Part shown: positions 1 to 10,277 of the stretch, piece after piece | Layout: every line of letters begins with the position of its first letter | Position numbering within the stretch: position 1 is the stretch's first letter | From: Calliopum simillimum | Taxonomy: Eukaryota; Arthropoda; Insecta; Diptera; Lauxaniidae | NCBI GenBank assembly: GCA_951812925.1 | Contig: OX638370.1 | Span: 34,219,948-34,283,947, forward strand | Length of the DNA stretch: 64,000 nucleotides | Reading direction: 5' to 3' | Notes under the pieces: generated by a model | Told to the model about the DNA's origin: nothing | The model's database searches: none | What the model saw: the letters and a program-made list of their open reading frames with translations, nothing else | Made by a program: the position numbers and the translations under genes

Positions 1-198
1 CAACAAATAATTTTTCGTGTGTGTTGTAGTTCTCAGAATTTTTAGAAATTATTAAAATATTGTTGTTGTAATAAACGAGCCACCAAGAAAACAACAAAAA
101 ATTGTTTTTCTAATTGTTGAATTTGAATTTGTTGTAAAAAAAGAAAATTTTGCGCAGACTGCGCTTGGCTCAGTGATTTTAAAACGCTGACACCCTTG
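1..198. mobile_element. hAT-type MITE, right end (cut by the window edge)
   Basis: The block ends in CGCTGACACCCTTG and matches, with differences, the right third of the complete element at 40929-41542. Both share an AACAACAAAAAATTG tract, a TTTTGCGC stretch and GCTTGGCTCAGTGATTT just before the terminus. The complete copy has 8-bp target-site duplications, so hAT is the best superfamily. There is no coding capacity. The left end lies outside the window. Confidence 0.7.
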
Positions 199-1121
199 TT
201 TTAGTGGTATTTTGACATCCCACAGATTTCCATTCGGTAAAGAAGCCCACAAGGATGCCATAACTGCAAAAATCTAAAAAGTGGAGATAGGACTATAGCG
301 CTCTTAGTTATTGATATATAAAATATCATACATATTTAATTATATAAAATAGTGAGATCAAAGTTTTAACAAGTGTTGGGCTTGGAAGAATTAACTTTTG
401 TTTTAATCAGTTTTATTGTTATTAAAATATGATTTTAGGAAAATTAAAGCATTTATTATTTTATCATCCAATTATATCTAAATTTATTACGTATATAACC
501 TGCACACGAAAATCATCTTTCTGATTCAACACTTGTTGGTTGAATTGAAGAAAGATAATCGAAAGTTTTCTGGAGGAAATAACCCCTATCACCACATTAC
601 AAAATATATCAATTTCTTTCACTAAAACGTTGGATAAATTATAAGACTTTCTAGAAAACAAATTTTTTGAAGTGGTATTCAAAACTAGATTTAATTTTTC
701 TTTCAAGTTTATTGATGAGTTTACTTTAACTCTATGGCTATTGTCCTAAATTTCTCAAGAAGTTTCAGTTTCAAATCTAGAGAGAATACGTTTTATCTCT
801 ACTTTAACGCGATTTAAAGATGGAGCTTTACAGAAGTCATTATTGGAACTTATCAAAAATGAAAAAATGTCAGATAAAATCCTTCCCACGAGCTTAAAGC
901 CGCTTCAGACTATCTGAGAAGTCATACAGAAACTCGTATGAGTTGTCAAATATGGCAACTCTTATAGTGGGAATGTACATTTATTAAACAAATGATTTAT
1001 CGGAATAAAAATCATATGAGTTGGCATTAGATTTGAGTCTATTTGAAAATAGAAGTCATAGGATTTTTCAAATTTTTAAATGTTGTTTGAAAAATAAAAA
1101 ATTAAAACAATTTCAACAATA
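199..1121. other. Gene-free AT-rich stretch
   Basis: No gene is recognised. A short sequence near 265-305 (GGAGATAGGACTATAGCG) resembles one near 60520-60545, so part of it is dispersed repeat. Positions 800-910 read as a short protein-like stretch on the plus strand with no start or family match. Confidence 0.4.
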
Positions 1122-1613
1122 ACGGTATTCACGAAGTAGGGCAGCTAGTGTGGCTGGAGGGTAAAAGAGCAAATCTGCTCTAAACAACAACAAAATACAT
1201 TTAAGAAATTTAGCTACAAGTTAGCTATTTTGCTACACAAAACCCTAAAGTAAATATGAATAGCTTTTCTGCTACAGCAAAATATGTCAGAATTATGTTG
1301 ACATTTGTGTTAAAAATTTAAATAAAATTCAATTTTTTTTTTGTGCAAATTAAAATTAGAATAAACGGTCCTGCATATGAAAAGCGTAAAGCTGAAAAGC
1401 CACTGAACACTCTATTGGACAACTGTTGGTCATTTTTTACACTTCCGTGGTGTTTTCATAAATTTTGATTTATAAACTTTGACAGTAAATTTTTTTATTT
1501 TTCAGAAGCAAACAAAAAACAACTGATTTCGTAGCTCTTTAGCCACATAGTTGTTCACTAAATAAGCTTACACGGTGCTTTTTAGCTCATCTGCCCTACT
1601 TCGTGAATACCGT
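1122..1613. mobile_element. 492-bp MITE with ACGGTATTCACGAAG termini, copy 1
   Basis: The element begins ACGGTATTCACGAAGTAGGG and ends in the inverse, CCCTACTTCGTGAATACCGT, with TA on both sides (1120-1121 and 1614-1615). A TA target and long terminal inverted repeats fit a non-autonomous Tc1/mariner element. A second copy lies at 53019-53518. The interior is AT-rich and non-coding. Confidence 0.85.
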
Positions 1614-1649
1614 TAATATAAATTAAAAACAATAAAAAATTGACAGAGA

Positions 1650-1945
1650 AAAAATCATACAGAAAAACATAAGAGAACTATTCTGAAGTGCCTTTTAGTA
1701 AAAATGATATTACTCAAAGCAGATTTATCTTTCTTTATAATATCAATAATGATTTTGATTGGTTGAAGAGTACGAGCTAATTGTTTAATAATTTTAAATT
1801 CGCTACAGTGGATCAAAGAAACCTTTAAGTCAATACAAGCTGTTTTTATGCTACTCTCAAGCATAATAAAGCGCTGCAGCATATCTAAAAGACTACTCCA
1901 TCTCGTTTTGCAATCTAAGATTAGCTTCAGCCCTTTATTATGTTC
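1650..1945 (-). pseudogene. hAT transposase fragment
   Basis: On the minus strand the region encodes a segment around LDCKTRWSSLLDMLQRF, followed about 30 residues later by EFKIIKQLARTLQPI. This is the layout of hAT transposases: the DCxTRWNS-like block before the C-terminal dimerisation region. Upstream, toward 2030, another frame gives protein-like sequence of the same region, so a frameshift separates the parts. No complete transposase or hAT C-terminal block is present. Confidence 0.7.
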
Positions 1946-2039
1946 AATTTAACCATAATGTTGTAAGACTTTTGTTGGTGATTTTTGGAACATTCTAACA
2001 ATTTTTCTAACCTAAAAAACTTACAAAAGAAATCCCGGT

Positions 2040-2112
2040 ATGGTAGCACTAATCCCGGGATTTTCGGGACTGCAAAAAGGCTCGAATCCCGGGATCCCGG
2101 GACTGAAATCCC
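2040..2112. repeat. CCCGGGA-rich subterminal repeat, probably hAT-derived
   Basis: It contains three near-copies of AATCCCGGGA within 70 bases in an otherwise AT-rich area. Related CCCGGGATT sequence lies at 57184-57250. Repeated CCCGGGATT next to a hAT transposase fragment fits subterminal repeats of a hAT element, but the outer ends are not defined. Confidence 0.45.
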
Positions 2113-2117
2113 TAGTG

Positions 2118-2283
2118 ACAATGAATGAAACATGGCTTGACTATTACACACCAGAATCCAAAAGACAGTCAGCTGAGGCCTATTTTGACGAAAAAGAGAA
2201 ATCGTACTATAAAAGTGGAATCGAAATGTTGGAAAATCGCTATACTCGTTGTATCGCCCTCGAAGACAACTATGTTGAATAAT
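2118..2283 (+). pseudogene. Mariner transposase, internally deleted remnant
   Basis: The frame reads MNETWLDYYTPESKRQSAEA, matching the mariner first-catalytic-Asp block (normally DETW, here NETW, so the Asp is lost). It then jumps straight to a C-terminal block, KSYYKSGIEMLENRYTRCIA, and stops at 2281-2283. Mariner transposases have roughly 150 residues between these blocks, so most of the catalytic core is deleted. No inverted repeats were identified. Confidence 0.75.
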
Positions 2284-2734
2284 TAAATCGAGTTTGGTCA
2301 AAATTTTGTTTTTCTCCTACTTATCCTACGGACTTATTGAATGACCTGTTATAATTTTTTTGAAGTACTGTTTTTTATTTAAATTTTTAGAGCTGCTTAG
2401 CTGAAGAAAAAAACGAATTACAAGAAAGATCATATGGATTGTGTTTTGCTATCTTTGTAGATTAATAATTTTTTTTTTCCACTATTTCACTTTTAAAAAA
2501 TATGGTCACTGTATACATGCTACCAATATGAAATGTGTCCATCTAGTAGCTTGGATTTTGGCACTTGAAACATAACGAACTTTGATAACTTTTTCTATGC
2601 AAAAATCAAGCTAAAGGATTTTTAATAAGAATCCATTAGAATATTAAATTATTCGGAGCAAATTTAATTGCTTTAATTATTTTGGAATATTTTAATGTGT
2701 GTATCTGGTATTCTATCATATGTGATGCGTTATA
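2284..2734. other. Gene-free AT-rich spacer
   Basis: Only AT-rich sequence separates the mariner remnant from the Tc1-like element. No ORF or repeat is recognised. Confidence 0.4.
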
Positions 2735-2950
2735 CACTAATGAGCATAACTATAGACGCACTTAGTTTTATGTTAGTATACCTGGACGTAAAGAGAATAC
2801 CATAAATGTAACTACAGGGTAAAGGAGCTGCCTTAGAAGGAATACCTTTGACAGAAAAAAAATAGTCAATTGATTTGCACTAAGGTACCGTAAAGTTTAA
2901 CTTCAGTGTTTTTTCATTTTATTAAGTTGAGCATAACTATAGACGCATTG
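2735..2950. repeat. Left terminal inverted repeat of the Tc1-like element
   Basis: The transposase-binding-like motif AGCATAACTATAGACGCA occurs at about 2743-2760 and again at about 2930-2947. The spacer between them matches the inverse of the right repeat. Confidence 0.85.
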
Positions 2951-3023
2951 TAAAATGTGACTAAAATCTATTACAAAACAATAAAAAATCTTGCTTAATA
3001 CTTAGTAGGACCTCCATTATTGT

Positions 3024-4034
3024 TTATTTGTTCAAATAAACAGGATGGCATACTTCTACTAATTTGTTCAGAGAATTTTGATGCAAAGAGTCCCAAGCAC
3101 TAATAACTGCACTTTTTAGTTCATCAATGCTTTGGTATTGCTTGTTTTCTTTATAAATTTCGCGAATCCTAATGCCACAGATATTTTTTAAAGGATTTTG
3201 ATCCGGAGAGCATGCAGGCCATTTCAGAACATTGATTCCTTTTGCCAGTAACCAATCCCGAGTCATCCGGCTGGCATGATGATGCGCTGTCTTGCTGTAA
3301 AACCCATTTCTTCCGCCTGTGTGCTCGCAAATGAGGCAACAAATTTTTCCGCAGGAGTGTCGTGTACTCTTCTGAATTAATTTTGGTTGATGGAAATGCC
3401 AGTTTCAACACTCCATCAGCACAGAATGCGCTCCATACCATTAAACTGCCACCACCAAAGTTCGTTTTTGAAAAATAACTGGGATCCTTCCTTAAATCCC
3501 TCCAATAATGGGAAAAGGAGTCAGGACCGTTCAAATTAAATTTTTTCTCATCAGAAAATATCAACTAAAAGAGAAAACCCATATGAAAAGTAGCACGAAT
3601 TGATTATCTAACTTAACTTTCTTCCAGTCCGTTTGTAGACTTTCCCTAGCGTATTTGAGGCGAGCGCATTTGTGGTGATCCTTTTATTGTATCGCTGGCT
3701 TTAATTTCTGCCTTACGATGGGCTTGCATTTAATTAAAACTCGATTAACTGTCCATCTGGAAACATGTAAGCCGCATTTGTTGAAAATTTCACGGCAGCT
3801 CTTCATTGAATTACTGGAAACTTGAATAATTTTCCACTTATCTCGGACCGATAGCTCTTCCTTTGGCCCACATTTTTTATTCTGCCCATATTCAGATGGA
3901 TTTGCCAAAAACCTACGGACTACGTGCTCAGACCGATGAATTTTTCGACCAATTTCCCGGTAACTCTTGCCTTCTCTTTTAAGGGCCAAAATTTTACCCT
4001 TTTCTTCGTCTGTTAAATATGTGCCACGTGGCAT
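3024..4034 (-). pseudogene. Tc1-like transposase, intron-containing, inactivated
   Basis: Translation starts at ATG 4034 (MPRGTYLTDEEKGKILALKR) with a helix-turn-helix DNA-binding region (REIGRKIHRSEHVVRRFL). A 53-bp intron fits at 3565-3617, with minus-strand GTTAAG donor and TTTTAG acceptor. It joins TDWKK to LIFSDEKKFNLNGPD, the usual Tc1 order around the first catalytic Asp. The second Asp is in LQQDSAS and the SPDQNP block follows. Three defects are visible: an in-frame TAA at 3684-3686, a frameshift near 3280-3290 right after the second Asp, and Lys (codon 3186-3188) where DD34E enzymes have the catalytic Glu (SPDQNPLKN). Any one should abolish activity. The C-terminus ends at 3024. Confidence 0.88.
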
Positions 4035-4117
4035 TGCGACATAAAATTATTACAATTTAATAGTGACAAAAAATTATATCTTATGTCACTAGAGACAGTG
4101 GAAAAATGAAGTAAATT

Positions 4118-4333
4118 GCAATGCGTCTATAGTTATGCTCAACTTAATAAAACGAAAAAACACTAGAGTTAAACATTACGGTACCTTAGTGCAAATCGAT
4201 CGACAATTTTTTTTGGCGAAAGATATTCCTTCTAAGGCAGCTCCCTTACCCTGTAGTTAGATGTATAGTATTCCGTTTACACCCAGGTATACTAACAAAA
4301 AATAAGGTGCGTCTATAGTTATGCTTAGTAGTG
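4118..4333. repeat. Right terminal inverted repeat of the Tc1-like element
   Basis: It carries the inverse motif TGCGTCTATAGTTATGCT at about 4123-4140 and 4308-4325, mirroring the left repeat, with scattered substitutions and small indels. Confidence 0.85.
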
Positions 4334-4554
4334 TATTTACAATAGATGCAAGGACTCATCGGATTTCAATTGGAATAATTAAAAGGTATACTTGCGAGCG
4401 ACATAGATTTTTGCAATTTTTAAATAAAATTTATATAAAAATAGGAGACAGCTGGAATGCGTTTTGTAGCTAACTAATTGATAGACTTCGCACAGATTGT
4501 TAATTTTCTTAACAAAAAGTAAAAGATAAAATTTATAAAATATACGATATTATA

Positions 4555-4986
4555 TTGATACATCTAGCGTGTAAGTATTTATCTCAAGTTACCGACTTTT
4601 ACGGGACAGTATTTTTCAAAATCTTTGCGATAGACTCCATCTTGTTTCAAATTTTGGTACATGTAGCTTCAAATTTGAAGGGCGAAAACAATACAAAAAT
4701 TATCATATCTAAGAACTACGATATTCGAGTTACTAACTTATATGTTGAACGTAACTTATCGATATCTTATGTCTTCGAAGTTGAAGAAATCGGATACCGC
4801 CGCATTGCTTACAAAATAACACAGTTGATGTCGGATAACAAATTCAAATGGAGTAGGGCAAGCCAGGGACACGTGGCACCCCCAGGTGATATGGCACCTC
4901 TTTCAATTTCAATGCTTGCAGCTTTCGTGGCATTTAAATATGGACACAGTTTAATTCACTTATGTGAGAGCTTCGTTTGGCTGTAG
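4555..4986 (+). other. Open frame of about 143 codons, unrecognised
   Basis: An open frame with no ATG near its start (first codon TTG) runs to TAG at 4984-4986. Residues are not obviously of low complexity, but no domain is recognised. It lies between a Tc1-like element and a pogo/jerky-type fragment on the same strand, so it may be transposon debris. A real gene is not supported. Confidence 0.15.
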
Positions 4987-5204
4987 TAGGAAATATAAAT
5001 GGTGGTCTTTTTTTTGCATATATTTCAAGTCTTTTAAACAGTATCATAGTGCATATAATCGTATCAAAATAAACAGAATTGAATGTATTTTCGTATTCGG
5101 ATGAATACGAGCGCGAGTGAACATGTTTATTCGTTTTGTGGTATTTTTATTCGGTATATACCAAAAAAGAGAAATGGCACCCAAGTACTGAAACCCTGTG
5201 AAAC

Positions 5205-5630
5205 CTTTAAATACAAGTGACACACCGGAGAAATGGTGTTAAGTGAAATCTTGCCTTTACCAATTACTTCGAATATCTCTAAGCTGAATACAAAAAAATA
5301 ATTGGTAAGGATTCTAATTATGTATATGGTCCAGCAGAAAGAGAAAAACTTGAAGCGGAAAACACAACCAATGCAACGTATGGAGGTCTTATAAACGTGG
5401 TCTTATAAAGGTGGTTTCTACTAGTTATGCTTCTTCCGATGAAGGTGAAGAAAATATTTTATTCCAAGTTGAATCTGAGGAGTGCGTTGGATGTGGAGAA
5501 AACTATGCACAAGCCATTTAACCAGATGATTGGATCCAATGCTTAATGTGCCGTATGTGGTCATATGAAACATGTACAATTTATACGAAAACAGTCAACA
5601 ATTCTGGCAACAAAAACTAAAGAGCCACCT
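5205..5630 (+). pseudogene. Pogo/jerky-type transposase C-terminal fragment
   Basis: In pieces, the plus strand encodes SEILPLPITSNISKLN, then SSDEGEENILFQVESEECVG, then CGENYAQ and a stop at 5518-5520. It continues as DDWIQCLMCRMWSYETCT. An acidic Ser-rich linker followed by a CxxC...DDWIQCxxCxxWxHxxC zinc-binding tail is characteristic of pogo/Tigger/jerky-type DDE proteins. Here the expected His of the finger reads Tyr, and several stops and frameshifts are present. The catalytic core was not found. Confidence 0.65.
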
Positions 5631-5929
5631 AGGATGTCAAATTATCCATGATATGGTACCATATCATCCATAATCTCGGGTGGTTTGGCGATTTAATTTA
5701 GTAAAAGTACTTTTTTTTGTTTTTAATTAATTAAAGAATTAATTCCGGTTTATTTTCTTTTAATTTTGGTTTTATAGCAGTTCAAGAAAAAAGGGCTTAC
5801 CCTAGATCAATCAGCAGACACAGATGAAATGACCAAAATGTTGAAAATCTTCCCGGAATTTACTGTTGAGCTTATGTGTTCGATCCTTACTCAAATTTGT
5901 GAAGAAAATTGTACACCTCAAGACTGACC

Positions 5930-6355
5930 AAAGAAAAATTTTGGAAACTGTGAGGCGTGTCTCCGACACCTTTTATGAGTTTTGGTCCCAATTTTCATAA
6001 GAATTTTATTGCACCAGTCGGTAAGAAGAGTTTAAAGAAGAATTTTTGAAACTGTTAGAAGTATCTCCGAACTTTCTTACGAGTCTTGGTTCCATTTTTT
6101 AAAAAAAAATTATTGCAACAATCGATGGGGAGAGGTTGAAGAAAAATTTTGGAAACTGTCAGGGGTGTCCCCGACCCTTAGGAATTTTCGTCATAACCTC
6201 ACGCTTTCAAATGGTGCAATCAAATTTTTTGAAAAATGGTGTAACCCTGACAGTTAAAACAATTCTTCTTCAACCTCTCTCTATCGAAAGCGCAGTAAAA
6301 TTTTTCTTTAAAAATGGGTCCAAAATGCCTGCGAGGGGTCGGGGACGTTCTTTAT
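5930..6355. repeat. Degenerate direct repeats of about 105 bp plus one inverted copy
   Basis: Three imperfect units carry the order GAAAAATTTTGGAAACTG, then a CTCCGA or CCCCGAC block, then GGTTCCATTTT-like sequence and ATTGCA. They begin near 5930, 6035 and 6135. An inverted relative runs from about 6240 to 6355. No terminal structure is defined. Confidence 0.5.
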
Positions 6356-6359
6356 AGTT

Positions 6360-7815
6360 TCTAAATTTTATTTTCGATCCTTTTTTTTCGTATTTAATTT
6401 TGTCCTCAGCTTCAGTAAGGTAATTTTTGCTCGCGGTCAACTGCAAACTATTAAATCAAATGACAAAAAATTAATTGTAAACTATCTTTTCTCAACAAAG
6501 GATAGTTCACAATGAAAATGTTCAAATATTTTTTAGATAGGATAATTTGCTGCGACCGTTAAAGCTAGGACCGTGAAATTATGTCACAACAAAAAAAAAT
6601 AGAAATGAGATTTTTGAGTTAGGATAGTTCACAATTGACACGACGATATTAGACTATCTATCCTTAACATTTTAGCTTTGCTGAAATGGCGTAGACTAGA
6701 GGGTCTAGGATCTAGGTCTAGGATATAACATTTTTCATAACAATCTTATTTTTGTGTTAATTTTTTCAGTCGAGCTTACTGCCCCTTCTCAGATCCATTA
6801 CAGATATACGTACATAACATAAAAATGCTCTTACTTTTTATATTAAAGGTAATGACAATCAAGTTCCATTCAAACGTACAGCACCAAATGACATTTATCA
6901 ATTCTCCACCTTAAAAAATAGCAACCCCTAATTTAGGTGTGCGAATTATGAGAGCAACTTTATTACGAATTTCATTTGTAATGACACCATTGGCAAGAAA
7001 AATGCCATTCAAAGTTATTTTACTTATTTTTTTTTTTTTCTTTTTTGGACATCCTCATTTCCTTCAACGCAACGTCATCTTGTGATTGCAACGGAAATTA
7101 CGATAAAAATGATGACGATTACTTTGCTGGTAATCGTTTGAAATGAAATTGATTACATTCTTTTTTTTTTGTGCGAAAGATTAATGGTGGCGAGTCTCAT
7201 TAAATAAATGAGCAGCAGAATGTAGCGTAAAATTCTGATAACAATGATTTAAAGGATGGTAAGAAGACATCTTCAAGAATATTATTATTATTTTTGTTTC
7301 ACTTTCATATAAGTAATATACATTTAATTTAGTAAGAGGAACTTGAAAATTATCTTCGAGTGCAAATGTCACGTGCTTCTTGTTTAATTCCTTAGATTGA
7401 CCCTTTTAAAGCACTTCAAGTGTTTCGTTCTAATTTATGACAAAAATTTGGAATTATGGTTAAATTGCTTACTTAGAAAACTTTAAGTTTAATTACTTCA
7501 AATTCAGACAGAAAAGGAATCCGACATGCTTGTCCCAGCGCACGTTATTTGACCAAAACATTCTGACAACAACAATAAAACTTTTGTGAATATTTGTGTT
7601 GTATAAATGTAATCGGATTATTTACGTAAATATTTTGAAAATAAGTTTATATTGTCATTCATATACATATCTATTTACATATACGTGTGTAGTATCTGCA
7701 TACATATAAACGTTTAAACATGAATATTTTAAACTTTTTGTGGGTCACTTTGTCACATGCTGCCCTTAGTTTGATACACTCAACTCATTGGCTGTGTAAT
7801 CTTAAATTTCAACAA
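6360..7815. other. Gene-free AT-rich stretch
   Basis: No gene is recognised. A small tandem of TCTAGGA units lies near 6698-6725, and a repeated GGATAGTTCACAAT occurs near 6500 and 6625. Other open frames are short and of AT-rich composition. Confidence 0.4.
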
Positions 7816-7959
7816 ATTATTGGTAAATGAGTCCATAAGCTTTGCTCTTTAAACAAAATTTCTCAATTAGAAAAAGAATTTGATTGATAGCACTTGAATA
7901 ATATGATAGGATTTTGTGTACATATATTGCCCTATAAATCATATAGCTCCATTTAATGT

Positions 7960-8128
7960 GAGTCTTTAGTTTAATATTTATCTCTCTCCATGACTTCCTC
8001 GATTCTTGGATTTCCTTCTTCAACGAACTTTTCCAGTTAACTACTGGACTATCAAATCGTTCACTACTTTGTTTATTCCACCCAAGCACTTGGCTGTAAA
8101 CTTCGTTGGGTGGTTTCTCGAAAGTCAA
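7960..8128 (-). pseudogene. Non-LTR retrotransposon 3' fragment
   Basis: The minus-strand frame contains NWKSSLKKEIQESRKSWREI. This closely matches the same stretch of the longer reverse-transcriptase relic at 58970-59525 (NWKRSLEKEIQESRKSW there). In this family it is the tail after the reverse transcriptase. It is a short, isolated piece without catalytic motifs. Confidence 0.6.
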
Positions 8129-8466
8129 ACCTATCGTTTACATTTGAAAAGGCCTTACATATTAAGAGAAACCGCGTTGAATCAATTTGACTAATATGAT
8201 TGAATCCCTAACTGGAGAGAATCATAAGTGAAAAATTTTGAGCATTATACTGATCTCTCTTGCCAAGACTTTCCCGATTCTTGTATTTCCTGGTGGAATC
8301 TTATTAGTCGCACTAAAAAATTCTGACTTGTTTCGCTGAATTCTGACTTTCTTTGAATAAGCACGCAAACTACTCCTATTTTTGTCACGTTCGTTCTGCG
8401 TTCTTTTTTTTTTTGCGTCTATCTAAGAATCAGAACTTTGTCTGCTATTAAAGTCGGCACTAATTA

Positions 8467-10274
8467 CACTGTGGAACAAAATTTGGTCAACAAAAGTTTA
8501 CTCGGATCTGACGCTGAGGGATAAAAATATAGGCCAAAATAAAAGACCATTTGGCTCAGTTTGTTCAAATTGGCTCTAGTTTTTGAGAAAAGGCCACCTT
8601 GCATTATGTGGTCTTTTCGATATATCTCGTAAGTTAACTGAGTTTTATTGCATTTAGTGGTGGGGTTTTGTTCATCTAATCCATATCTACTCTTTCACTA
8701 CCAAATCAGTATTTTTGGATGCACTTTTGGCAAGTAAGAGCACAAAATTCCCAAAAAAGTGATATTTTTCGCCTTTTATGACATTCGGCTCAATAGAAAT
8801 CACCCGAGTGGTGGATTTATGCCTTTTAACCTATAGCCGAGATCCATACAAATACTTTGATATAATAAATGTTTCATATGGGCAAAAATTTCTCAAGTGA
8901 GCCACCTAAGAAATTAAACGTAAAAAAGCCTTTAACAAAATGATGTTTTATAACAACTAGTAAAAATTTTGTAAAAATGTTTTTTTTTAGAGATATTTAG
9001 CATAGGTCGGGAAATAAAATGGTACTTTTTGTTTTTTGGACCAAAATTTTTAATTTATTATTGAAAATCCCTATTTCAAATAGGTACATAAAACTAATGC
9101 AACTACTCCGCCTCTGAGAAAACTATAAAAAATATGTGGGCACTCTCCACTTGTCAAGAAACTATATCATAGAAAAAAAATTGGGGTAATCGATATTGGT
9201 TCAAAAGTTATTAACAACATAGTGATGTCGTGCAAGTCTTTTTTCAGCATTAGAGAAAAACCACGCATCTTACGAAAAAAGTGTATATGGCATAAAATGC
9301 TTAGAATTATCTAAGGAATATGTGTGAATTTTTTCAGAATTTTCTGAGACATTTTAGAATTTTTCAAAAGGTCCGAAAAAAAAATTTCATATGTTCCAAA
9401 AAAACTCACACGTATTCCTTAGATAATTCTAAGCATTTTATGCCATATACACTTTTTTCGTAAGATGCGTTGTTTTTCTCTAATGCTGAAAAAAGACTTG
9501 CACGACATCACTATGTTGTTAATAACTTTTGAACCAATATCGATTACCCCAATTTTTTTTCTATGATATAGTTTCTTGACAAGTGGAGAGTGCCCACATA
9601 TTTTTTATAGTTTTCTCAGAGGCGGAGTAGTTGCATTAGTTTTATGTACCTATTTGAAATAGGGATTTTCAATAATAAATCAAAAATTTTGGTCCAAAAA
9701 AAAGTACCATTTTATTTCCCGACCTATGCTAAATATCTCTAAAAAAAACATTTTTACAAAATTTTTACTAGTTGTTATAAAACATCATTTTGTTAAAGGC
9801 TTTTTTACGTTTAATTTCTTAGGTGGCTCACTTGAGAAATTTTTGCCTATATGAAACATTTATTATATCAAGGTATTTGTATGGATCTCGGCTATAGGTT
9901 AAAAGGCATAAATCCACCACTCGGGTGATTTCTATTGAGCCGAATGTCATAAAAAGCGAAAAATATCACTTTTTTGGGAAATTTGGGCTCTTACTTGCCA
10001 AAAGTGCATCCAAAAATACTGATTTGGTAGTGAAAGAGTAGATATGGATTAGATGAACAAAACCCCACCACTAAATGCAATAAAACTCAGTTAACTTACG
10101 AGATATATCGAAAAGACCACATAACGCAAGGTGCAAAATTCAAACGGCCTTTTCCCGAAAACTAGAGCCAATTTGAACAAACTGAGCCAAATGGTCTTTT
10201 ATTTTGGCCAATATTTTCACCCCGCAGCGTCAGATCCGAGTAAACTTTTGTTGACCAAATTTTGTTCCACAGTG
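8467..10274. mobile_element. Giant foldback element, 1808 bp, near-perfect palindrome
   Basis: Two arms of about 870 bp (8467-9335 and 9405-10274) are near-perfect inverse copies around a loop of about 70 bases. Termini are CACTGTGGAACAAAATTTGG and the exact inverse CCAAATTTTGTTCCACAGTG. TTA flanks both ends (8464-8466 and 10275-10277), consistent with a 3-bp target duplication. Arm differences are mostly point changes and small indels. There is no long ORF, so the element would be non-autonomous. CACTG ends with a 3-bp duplication recall CACTA- or PIF-like elements, but the family cannot be assigned by eye. Confidence 0.9.
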
Positions 10275-10277
10275 TTA

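Larger units (their letters stand above)
2735..4333 (-). mobile_element. Tc1-like (IR/DR) DNA transposon, degenerate
   Basis: A complete 1.6-kb element is bounded by TA dinucleotides (2733-2734 and 4334-4335). Termini are CACTAATGAGCATAAC on the left and its near-inverse GTTATGCTTAGTAGTG on the right. Terminal inverted repeats of about 216 bp each carry the motif AGCATAACTATAGACGCA twice, once at the outer end and once at the inner end. This is the IR/DR arrangement known from Bari-, Paris- and Sleeping Beauty-like Tc1 elements. The transposase lies between the repeats on the minus strand and is broken. Confidence 0.92.
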
